The notes below the pieces were generated by a model. The model was not told the DNA's origin and ran no database searches. It worked only from the letters and a program-made list of their open reading frames with translations. Positions 7,562 through 14,002 of a stretch of DNA of 50,910 bases are shown in pieces. This stretch comes from Candidatus Methanoperedens sp. (GTDB taxonomy: Archaea > Halobacteriota > Methanosarcinia > Methanosarcinales > Methanoperedenaceae). Positions within the stretch are counted from its first letter, which is position 1, and every line of letters begins with the position of its first letter. The position numbers were made by a program, and so were the translations under genes. The stretch covers positions 1 through 50,910 of the forward strand of contig JAPZAV010000019.1 in assembly GCA_027460465.1 (NCBI GenBank), given 5' to 3'.

Positions 7562-8100
7562 TAAATATAACCAGTGAGATTCTAAATGTACTTTTTGGCG
7601 AGGAGATACATGCAAGAGCACTGGCTAAAAGGCTTGACATTAACCACATGACTGTGATGAGGAACCTTAAAGAACTCGTCCGTGAAAATGTCCTGGAATT
7701 CAGGAAGGAGGGAAGGAACAAGGTATATTTTCTGAAAAAGAACATGGAAGCAAGAAACTATGAGCTCATATCAGAATTGTATAAATTAAACAAAACATTA
7801 GAAAAATACCCTGAACTTAGAAAAACAATAAAAAATATCCAGCAAAACAAGGAAATCGGGCTTGCAATACTCTTCGGAAGCTATGCAAAAGGCACAGCGA
7901 ACAAAAATAGCGACATTGATGTATTTATTGAAACAAAAGACAGGAACCTCAAAAAGGAACTTGAGCTTCTTAATTCAAGATTGAGCGTGAAAATCGGGGA
8001 GTACGACAGGTCAAGCCCGCTTATAAAAGAGATCGAAAAAAATCATATAATAATCAAAGGAGCCGAGATATTTTATGAAAAAATCGGATTTCTTCAGTAG
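7555..8100 (+). CDS. HTH-nucleotidyltransferase (MNT) protein, probable antitoxin/regulator of HEPN
   Basis: From the ATG at 7555 the protein has 181 residues; an upstream ATG at 7513 overlapping hsdS would add 14. A winged helix lies at about residues 8-60 (IHARALAKRLDINHMTVMRN). It is followed by a minimal nucleotidyltransferase domain with GSYAKG (108-113) and SDID (119-122); D120 and D122 are the probable metal ligands. The gene overlaps the downstream HEPN gene by 26 bases. MNT/HEPN pairs are widespread prokaryotic toxin-antitoxin systems in which the MNT protein can AMPylate and silence the HEPN RNase. Here the fused HTH would also allow transcriptional autoregulation through the site at 7536. 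Confidence 0.85.
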   Translation: MELNITSEILNVLFGEEIHARALAKRLDINHMTVMRNLKELVRENVLEFRKEGRNKVYFLKKNMEARNYELISELYKLNKTLEKYPELRKTIKNIQQNKEIGLAILFGSYAKGTANKNSDIDVFIETKDRNLKKELELLNSRLSVKIGEYDRSSPLIKEIEKNHIIIKGAEIFYEKIGFLQ

Positions 8101-8554
8101 ATTGCAGGAAGAAGGAAAGCTCCAACTGGTCCCGCCCAGTGAAGAGATTATGACTTCCTACCTGAAAAAATCAGACAGCCACCACATATCTGCAAAACTT
8201 CTTCTAGAAAATGACCGATTGGAAGAATCGGTTTCCCTGGCTTATTACAGCATGTATTACATGCTTCTTTCTCTATTCTTCAGGGTTGGTATAAAATGCG
8301 AGAACCACTCTGCTGGAATAATTCTTCTCAAAGAATTGTTCAGCATTGATAACTCACTTATATCCTATGCCAAAAAAGAAAGAATCGATAAGCAGTACTA
8401 TGTTGATTTTAAGATAATGAAAGAAGAAGTTGAAGAATTAATCGAAGCAGCAGAGATATTCAACTCGAAAATCCTTGATTTCATTGAGAAATTGAACAGT
8501 GAAAAAATAGCAGATTTCAGAATGAAAATGGATGTTCTGCTAAAACCGGTGTAA
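8075..8554 (+). CDS. HEPN-domain protein, probable toxin partner of the MNT protein
   Basis: This 159-residue, mostly helical protein has a HEPN core at about residues 33-150 (SAKLLLENDRLEESVSLAYY, SMYYMLLSLFFRVGI). R70 and H78 could correspond to the HEPN RNase Rx4-6H motif, but here they are separated by seven residues, so catalytic competence is uncertain. The start overlaps the MNT gene by 26 bases in another frame, the usual arrangement of MNT/HEPN operons. By family it would be an RNase toxin held inactive by its partner. The pair sits between intact hsdS and an hsdS remnant, so it may have been inserted into the specificity locus. Confidence 0.82.
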   Translation: MKKSDFFSRLQEEGKLQLVPPSEEIMTSYLKKSDSHHISAKLLLENDRLEESVSLAYYSMYYMLLSLFFRVGIKCENHSAGIILLKELFSIDNSLISYAKKERIDKQYYVDFKIMKEEVEELIEAAEIFNSKILDFIEKLNSEKIADFRMKMDVLLKPV

Positions 8555-8557
8555 ATA

Positions 8558-8890
8558 ATGCCTCAGTTCACAGAAAAATCCTTTGTTAATATCATGTCTG
8601 GTAGAAGAGAATTGCAGCACCTAAAAGCACTGGAACGTGAACCTCAAGGTACACTGGCTTTTAGGTCTTACCTGCTAAAAAGATGTAGGGTTATACCTCA
8701 CAATAAAGCTTTTGGCGCTCTTAAGCTTAATATCCCCCTCCCCCCTCTCCCAGAACAGCGCCACATCGCCGAGATACTGAGCGCCGTTGATAGGAAGCTG
8801 GAACTTGAGCGCAGGAGGAAGGAGAAGCTTGAGAGGGTGAAGAAGGGGCTGATGAATGAACTGCTGACGGGGAGGAAGAGGGTGAATTAA
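8558..8890 (+). pseudogene. hsdS 3' remnant fused to an hsdR 5' fragment and a repeat
   Basis: The frame encodes 110 residues in three unrelated parts. Residues 1-10 (MPQFTEKSFV) match the HsdR N-terminus at 14003 (MPKFTEKSLV), with matching DNA. Residues about 18-50 translate the repeat element seen again at 10082. From about residue 57 (IPLPPLPEQRHIAEILSAVD) to the end it is HsdS conserved region 2, nearly identical in DNA to 7350-7502. There is no target recognition domain, so it cannot be a working HsdS by itself. It is a recombination product, or possibly a reservoir for hsdS exchange. Confidence 0.75.
8611..8733 (+). repeat. Dispersed repeat element with 10-bp inverted arms, copy 1
   Basis: About 120 bases are shared with 10081-10198. 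Within it the 10-base arms ACCTAAAAGC (8619-8628) and GCTTTTAGGT (8657-8666) form a perfect inverted repeat around a 28-base loop. A second shared block has AATAAAGCTTT near 8702-8713. The two copies are almost identical over the first 75 bases and then diverge. No transposase is visible, so a small non-autonomous element or a duplicated non-coding segment is possible. Confidence 0.7.
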
Positions 8891-8892
8891 AA

Positions 8893-9852
8893 ATGGAAAA
8901 GAAATTAACCTTCAATGACATCGCACGCCATATATTTTCTGACGAAAAGGAATTCATAAAATTCACCAAAGCAGTTTCAGAGATAACAAAATTTTATGAG
9001 ATACCCGAAGAAGAGGAAAAGGGAAGACTATTAGATGCCAAAAGTTTCATCGAAGCTGCTGAAGGTGATTTAAAATCCGCTAAAATCTTATACGAATCTG
9101 GGATTTACCCAACTGCAATATATCATCTACAGCAAGCTGTTGAGAAATTCGTTAAGGCGTATATGATTCAGTATTTTGTGATGAATAAGAAAGACATAGA
9201 GCATTACGTCAAACATGATTCACCGAAAGCATTTTTTAGGCTTATTGAGCGATTTAAAAATATTTTGAGTATAAATTTTTCAATTCTTGAAAAAGCTGAC
9301 ATATTTGATTCCCAAATACCAAAAATCTCAATTCAGGAGGCTCATCATCTTGAAAATGCATTAAAAGTAAGCAAACAACAGATAGCTAAAATGAATTCTA
9401 AAGACATTGATAACAAAATAAATTTAGCATATAAATCACTTGATATTTATGAAAATCAGGGAAATCAAGAAATAATAAAAGCTAAAGTAGCAGATTTTCT
9501 TGCAACCTTTAGACAAGAATTGACTGAAATTGAAGTTTCAAACAGGGATCAGAGACGTATCAGTGAAGCTATAGCGATTATTGATAAAGTTAGAGAAAAG
9601 TTGGATGGCACTTTTTTCATAACTTTAAGACATCATTCAAACATTTCTGCATTGTATATACTTTCCCTAATAACGTATCCCCATGTAACATTTGCAAGGT
9701 ATCCAAATAGTTTTCTACCTCCTGATAAGTATGATATGAACCTTGGAATAGTCCAGTGTTTTGGTAAAATTACTGATTTATTGGATAAAATAGTTATTTC
9801 TTGGAAAATCGATTTGTCGCAAGATAAGACTCTAAATCAAGGAGAGGAGTGA
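8893..9852 (+). CDS. HEPN-domain protein
   Basis: This 319-residue protein has a HEPN-like helical domain at about residues 46-170 (AKILYESGIYPTAIYHLQQA, VEKFVKAYMIQYF, YVKHDSPKAF). The C-terminal 150 residues are helical with no family I can name; they end in segments that could pack against membrane or partner (ISALYILSLITYPHVTF). A conserved HEPN RNase motif is not clear: H108 follows K107, not a canonical RxxxxxH. It begins 2 bases after the hsdS remnant and is followed 4 bases later by another remnant, so it looks like cargo inserted between two broken hsdS copies. It is AT-rich compared with the flanking hsdS remnants. Function beyond HEPN membership is unknown. Confidence 0.72.
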   Translation: MEKKLTFNDIARHIFSDEKEFIKFTKAVSEITKFYEIPEEEEKGRLLDAKSFIEAAEGDLKSAKILYESGIYPTAIYHLQQAVEKFVKAYMIQYFVMNKKDIEHYVKHDSPKAFFRLIERFKNILSINFSILEKADIFDSQIPKISIQEAHHLENALKVSKQQIAKMNSKDIDNKINLAYKSLDIYENQGNQEIIKAKVADFLATFRQELTEIEVSNRDQRRISEAIAIIDKVREKLDGTFFITLRHHSNISALYILSLITYPHVTFARYPNSFLPPDKYDMNLGIVQCFGKITDLLDKIVISWKIDLSQDKTLNQGEE

Positions 9853-9856
9853 AAAT

Positions 9857-10036
9857 ATGGGTTCAGGCTGGCACTTCATGCCTGCTGACGAGCATGAGAT
9901 AAAAATCCCCCTCCCCCCTCTCCCCGAACAGCGCCGCATCGCCGAGATACTGAGCGCCGCTGACAGGAAGCTGGAGATAGTGAAGAAGGGGCTTATGAAC
10001 GAGCTGCTGACGGGAGGGAAGAGAGTGAGGGTATGA
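9857..10036 (+). pseudogene. Second hsdS 3' remnant fused to a different hsdR fragment
   Basis: This 59-residue frame starts MGSGWHFMPADEHE, which matches HsdR residues 21-33 (KGWRFVPANELE); 27 of 33 bases agree with the hsdR DNA. It then switches at once to KIPLPPLPEQRRIAEILSAA, HsdS conserved region 2. The HsdS part lacks an internal stretch (LELERRRKEKL) present in the other copies and ends KKGLMNELLTGGKRVRV. It has no recognition domain and is not expected to be functional. The hsdR-derived part differs from that in the remnant at 8558, so the two arose by separate joins. Confidence 0.72.
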
Positions 10037-10080
10037 TACGATTTATGAACCATGGAATACAAAAAATATATCAAAGAAAA

Positions 10081-10198
10081 AATTTGCAGCACCTAAAAGC
10101 ACTGGAACGTGCACCTCATGGTACACTGGCTTTTAGGTCTTACCTGCTAATGATAGACTTTAAAGTGCAATAAAGCTTTGGCAGTCTTAAAGCACTAT
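10081..10198 (+). repeat. Dispersed repeat element with 10-bp inverted arms, copy 2
   Basis: This is the second copy of the element at 8611. The arms ACCTAAAAGC (10091-10100) and GCTTTTAGGT (10129-10138) are perfectly conserved. The later block CAATAAAGCTTTGG (about 10168-10181) also matches. This copy is not inside an open frame, which supports a non-coding origin for the element. Confidence 0.7.
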
Positions 10199-10200
10199 GA

Positions 10201-10226
10201 TGGAACAAATATGTTACATATGGAAC
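10201..10226 (+). promoter_or_regulatory. Putative operator, copy 2, upstream of the five-gene/hsdR operon
   Basis: The element matches 7536-7561 at 25 of 26 bases (the central T is A here). It lies about 100 bases before the ATG of the gene at 10325. If it is a binding site for the HTH-nucleotidyltransferase at 7555, that protein could control the downstream operon ending in hsdR. Alternatively it is the leftover start of a second, deleted HTH-nucleotidyltransferase gene, since the element covers that gene's start codon in copy 1. Confidence 0.45.
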
Positions 10227-10324
10227 AATGTTGATACTTCGGGACTTTATGGGATTGAAATGTATGCTGGAAAAATAAAACAAAATAGAAATGATTATCA
10301 ATAAACCGGTTTAGAAATAAAATC

Positions 10325-10813
10325 ATGAATCCATATTTAAGAAATGAAAGTGAAGCAGAAGAGTTTGACAATACTGTCGATGTTGCCTTGAAGTTATTTG
10401 CAAGAAGTAAAAAAAGACGCCAGATGGCTGAAAATTATCTCCTGACATTAGGAATAAAATCAGTCAGACCCATTGCATACACAATTGAACTTGCACTCTG
10501 GGATAAAAGCATGTCAGACGATGATATAAATGAACGCGCCGAAGATGTTTCTGACATAATTCTTCAAATAGGAACTGATGCGCTCCCCGATCTTAATTAT
10601 CTTGCAATAAATGGAAGCTGCAACATGTATGTGAACGATTGGGCGCAGGAGTTGATATTCAAGGTCATGGGTTTAGATGGTGATGAGAAGCAAAAGATTT
10701 GTCATCATTTCGGATGGTTATTAATTCCAGAAGAAGATAGCAATTTAAGGATTTGTCCTCTATGCCATTCCAGGTTTACAGCAGGTCAAGAACCTGAACA
10801 CGGTGATGAATAA
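10325..10813 (+). CDS. Hypothetical protein with HEAT-like helices and a C-terminal CxxC
   Basis: I do not recognise this 162-residue protein. It is acidic and helical; residues about 85-120 (DALPDLNYLAINGSCNMYVN) look like HEAT-type helix pairs. CPLC near residue 143 is the only CxxC, so a single-knuckle or shared zinc site is possible. It is the first gene of a tight plus-strand run (10325-17567). Its TAA shares one base with the ATG of the next gene, so the two are probably co-translated. AT-rich sequence precedes it (about 10260-10324), but no clear ribosome binding site is visible. Confidence 0.7.
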   Translation: MNPYLRNESEAEEFDNTVDVALKLFARSKKRRQMAENYLLTLGIKSVRPIAYTIELALWDKSMSDDDINERAEDVSDIILQIGTDALPDLNYLAINGSCNMYVNDWAQELIFKVMGLDGDEKQKICHHFGWLLIPEEDSNLRICPLCHSRFTAGQEPEHGDE

Positions 10814-11571
10814 TGTCAGGAAAAATCCTGGTGCCTGCTGACTTGCAGGAAATATGCATCCTTTTTGAAGACTCTTCATGCGAACACAGAGGTTACCTTG
10901 ATCTAAAAACTGGTGAGATCATCCAGATTTTTGATGATATCATGGACACTGAGGAGAAGCAAGAACTTGATGACAAAGTGGATGAAGGATCAGGAGAGCG
11001 TTATATTGCCATCCCGAATGCTGAATCATATGAGGGCTACCAGGATATGGAGGATTTTATTGAGACAGTAAAGGATGTAAAACATAAAGAAAAACTTTAT
11101 AATTCAATATCCAGGAAAGGCGCTTTCAGGCGGTTTAAAGATGTGCTGAACTCTTATCCGAAAGAGAGAGAAAGATGGTTCAAGTTCAAGGATGAGAAGG
11201 TTATGGAGCGTGTAAATGAATGGCTTGAGGAGGAAGGGATCGAGATAATACCTCAAAAATTTATTGAGATCAGGGAAGTATCATTCCGCGAGATCAGTGA
11301 GTCAACTGAAATAGAAGAATCATGGAAAGGTTTTGGCGCAAGAGGATGCCTGAAATGTGATAGCGAAGATGGATTCAAAGAGAGATATTTTGTCATATCA
11401 AGATGTCCCGATGGTGAAGAAGAAGAGCATTGGCTTGACGAGACAATGAAAAAGAGATATGGTGTTAAGCATTATGGGATCATAGCGGGAATTTTTAATG
11501 ATAGCAGGGGACCTATCAACTCGGCAGTATGCGGGAAATGTGGCTCTCATGATATTTTCTTTGATTTATAA
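10813..11571 (+). CDS. UPF0158-like protein with C-terminal zinc-ribbon-like cysteines
   Basis: Residues about 8-145 of 252 match my memory of the UPF0158 family: YLDLKTGEI, then ERYIAIPNAESYEGYQDMED, then GAFRRFKDVLNSYPKERERW. The C-terminal 90 residues carry two cysteine pairs (CLKC near 178 and CGKC near 243), enough for a zinc ribbon. UPF0158 proteins have no settled function. It is coupled to the gene at 10325 by a 1-base overlap and followed 12 bases later by the next gene. The family assignment is from memory of the motif pattern. Confidence 0.75.
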   Translation: MSGKILVPADLQEICILFEDSSCEHRGYLDLKTGEIIQIFDDIMDTEEKQELDDKVDEGSGERYIAIPNAESYEGYQDMEDFIETVKDVKHKEKLYNSISRKGAFRRFKDVLNSYPKERERWFKFKDEKVMERVNEWLEEEGIEIIPQKFIEIREVSFREISESTEIEESWKGFGARGCLKCDSEDGFKERYFVISRCPDGEEEEHWLDETMKKRYGVKHYGIIAGIFNDSRGPINSAVCGKCGSHDIFFDL

Positions 11572-11583
11572 TCAGGTGACAAA

Positions 11584-12465
11584 ATGAGATTATCAAAAGA
11601 TGATACCGATCTTTTTTACAAACTGAACTGGTCGCTTCTATTCTATGTAAATAAGAAACATCCTGTTATTCAGGGAATAAATACACCCGACTTTAAAAAC
11701 CAGGATATCGGTAAAATTGCAGAAATTCATGAAATAATTCATTCTAATCCAGGATTGATTGATGCATTTTGTGCCGAGAATCCGTTTAATTTCAATCAAG
11801 AAGAGCTTGACATAATTCAAAGCTGGAAAAATTTTGTAAAGGGCAGGTTTTTCATAGTTACGCATTTAAAAAACTATACCGTCTTTTTAAAAGAAGATGA
11901 GCTGAGAGCTTATGGAGTCCTCGGATTGATCGATGAAATTGAAGATATTACACCCTCTTATTTGCCTTCGCTTGTTGGTACTGTTCTTCTGCCTTTCAAA
12001 GGTAAGATAATTCATTTCGGGCTTTTCCAGTTTTGTAATATTCACTTCGGAAGAGGTATTAAGAGGGATATTCAGGCAGAATACCAGAAAGCAAAAAGCA
12101 AGTTCGGAATCATGCTCTCCCTGGATACTCCGATTAGCGAGAAGAAAGAATCTGACGAAGAATTGCTCAGGTTTTATGTCAAGAACGAAGATAACAGGGC
12201 AGAATATTGGGATGAAATCAAACAACTCCTTGGAAAAAATCCTTTACTTTTTAAAATTTATTATCAGGAGATCGGCAAGTCAAACTCCAGAAAAGTGAAA
12301 AAGAGATTATCAAAGATAGGGATTACATCAAGGTGGTTTGCAATTTTTGAAGATATTATTATTGCGTCAGGAAATACTGAGCAAGAAGTGAGAGCGCAGG
12401 TAGAGAGTATTTTTCAAGAAAATGAAAGAAATTATGTCTATATATTCAGGTATGTCAATAAATGA
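11584..12465 (+). CDS. Hypothetical protein, 293 aa
   Basis: I cannot place this protein in a family. It is mixed alpha/beta and begins MRLSKDDTDLFYKLNWSLLF. A central hydrophobic segment (LPSLVGTVLLPFKGKIIHFG, about 122-145) looks like buried strands, not a membrane span. No metal-binding cysteine cluster is seen. GGTGAC (11574-11579) just before the ATG may be the ribosome binding site. It overlaps the next gene by 4 bases (ATGA), so it is a genuine operon member. Its codon use is AT-rich like its four companions and unlike the GC-rich hsdS remnants. Confidence 0.72.
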   Translation: MRLSKDDTDLFYKLNWSLLFYVNKKHPVIQGINTPDFKNQDIGKIAEIHEIIHSNPGLIDAFCAENPFNFNQEELDIIQSWKNFVKGRFFIVTHLKNYTVFLKEDELRAYGVLGLIDEIEDITPSYLPSLVGTVLLPFKGKIIHFGLFQFCNIHFGRGIKRDIQAEYQKAKSKFGIMLSLDTPISEKKESDEELLRFYVKNEDNRAEYWDEIKQLLGKNPLLFKIYYQEIGKSNSRKVKKRLSKIGITSRWFAIFEDIIIASGNTEQEVRAQVESIFQENERNYVYIFRYVNK

Positions 12466-12986
12466 AATCTGCTGAACTGAAAAAGACCCTTGAACGGTTT
12501 GATAAGAAAGAGCTTATCCAACTAATCACTGAGCTTGCCAAGCTAAAAAAATACAACATGGAATGGCTTGAAATAGAATTCCAGAGACCTGATGAGCTTC
12601 CGGAGTTACTTGAATATTATAAGAAGAAGATTTCAAGAGCTCTGGATTCAAATGATTTTACGGCAGCCAATAAAGCCATCAGCGATTTTAAAAAAGCCTC
12701 GCCTGACAGGGAAAAACTGATCGACCTCATGATATATTATGTGGAACAGGGGACAGAAATCACTCTTGACTGCGGAGATATGTATGAGGACTTTTATACA
12801 AAGCTGGAAAATGTTTACATAGATGCAATAAAACTGCTGAATGAATGGGGTGATACAAAACTTATTGAAAAATTCAGACCGAGGATGGAGACACTTATTA
12901 ATAAAACGGAGGATGTTGGATGGGGATATCATGACGTTCTTTGGGATTGGTATGATGAACTGGGAATATCAGAAAAAGAGGAATAA
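12462..12986 (+). CDS. Small helical protein, DUF6155-like
   Basis: This 174-residue acidic, all-helical protein begins MKSAELKKTLERFDKKELIQ, a pattern I associate with DUF6155 proteins (short helix, then KKELIxLI). The match is from memory and tentative. The rest looks like TPR/HEAT-type helix pairs (KLENVYIDAIKLLNEW, WGYHDVLWDWYDELGIS). No catalytic motif is visible. It overlaps the upstream gene by 4 bases and is separated from the downstream gene by 3, so it is part of the same transcript. Confidence 0.7.
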   Translation: MKSAELKKTLERFDKKELIQLITELAKLKKYNMEWLEIEFQRPDELPELLEYYKKKISRALDSNDFTAANKAISDFKKASPDREKLIDLMIYYVEQGTEITLDCGDMYEDFYTKLENVYIDAIKLLNEWGDTKLIEKFRPRMETLINKTEDVGWGYHDVLWDWYDELGISEKEE

Positions 12987-12989
12987 AAT

Positions 12990-13997
12990 ATGAACACCCA
13001 TAAATACGACGACTTAGCAGATTTTATAAATGAAGAAACTGATTTTTTTTGGGATTATATAAAAGATGATCTCCCCGAATATCCAACAGAAGCGCTGATA
13101 GATATAATGGTCGGACTTGGGCTTTATGTAAATAAAAAGCTTGCATGCGAGATAGCAAAAAGGGATGATGCTGTTTTCTATCTCAGGAAATTGTTACAAT
13201 ACGGCAAACACTGGCGCGATAATGGCCCCGGAAGCGGTTGGTCTCCATTACATGCCATACATATACTTGCGCTCATAAAGAGCACAGAAGCATTTGAGCT
13301 TTTGCTGGATATTATTCGATATCATGAAGATGATTTGAGTGACTGGGTGACAGAAGATGCAGCAAGCCTGCTGGTGGCGTTCGGGGAAGATTTCATAGAA
13401 CCTATAAAGGATTTTACAAATGATGAAACCCTTGAAACTTTTGCAAGATCAGCAGCAACTTCTGCTCTTGCAGCATTGGGGAAAAAATTTCCACATCATC
13501 AAAATGACATCAAGAAGCATTTGACAGAGCTGTTAAAAACCACTCATGATGGCACCTTTGCAGGTCTTGTTGCACATGATCTTGCCTCATTCCATGATCC
13601 TTCTGTAATTCCTGATATCCGCAGGGCATTTGAGGATGGAATAATTGATGATCCTTATATTCCGGAGGATGAAGTTGTAGCTGCTATAAATGGCGTTTTC
13701 TCTGATATGGATGCAAGAGATTTCAAGAGAAATACCGCAGATCCGCTTAACCATTTCTCACGGGAGAATATTGAACACCTGCATATGATAAACTATGAAG
13801 AAGATGATGGAGACGAGGAAGATGAAGATGATGGTGAATTTGAAGACGAAATTGACTCTGTACTAAAAGATGATTATTCTGAACCTGCGATGGAGGAAAT
13901 CAAACCTAAAGAAAAAAAGATCGGAAGAAACGAACTATGCCCCTGCGGTTCAGGAAAAAAATACAAGAAATGCTGCATGGGCAAGGAGAAATCATAA
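12990..13997 (+). CDS. DUF1186/HEAT-repeat protein with C-terminal SEC-C metal-binding motif
   Basis: This 335-residue protein has three parts. Residues about 85-240 form a HEAT-like array ([40 protein letters not shown]). A very acidic linker (about 268-300, [18 protein letters not shown]) follows. The C-terminal SEC-C motif is textbook: [17 protein letters not shown], a CxCx8CC zinc site found at the SecA tail and in many accessory proteins. The DUF1186 assignment is tentative; the SEC-C motif is certain. SEC-C domains bind zinc and mediate protein interaction. It ends 5 bases before hsdR, which ties this gene set to the restriction operon. Confidence 0.85.
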   Translation: MNTHKYDDLADFINEETDFFWDYIKDDLPEYPTEALIDIMVGLGLYVNKKLACEIAKRDDAVFYLRKLLQYGKHWRDNGPGSGWSPLHAIHILALIKSTEAFELLLDIIRYHEDDLSDWVTEDAASLLVAFGEDFIEPIKDFTNDETLETFARSAATSALAALGKKFPHHQNDIKKHLTELLKTTHDGTFAGLVAHDLASFHDPSVIPDIRRAFEDGIIDDPYIPEDEVVAAINGVFSDMDARDFKRNTADPLNHFSRENIEHLHMINYEEDDGDEEDEDDGEFEDEIDSVLKDDYSEPAMEEIKPKEKKIGRNELCPCGSGKKYKKCCMGKEKS

Positions 13998-14002
13998 GAC
14001 CC

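Noticed and set aside
13937-14002. Upstream extension of hsdR by 22 residues
   Set aside because: It lies within the SEC-C gene in another frame, and the HsdR-like fragment at 8558 begins at the same MP.FTEKS start.
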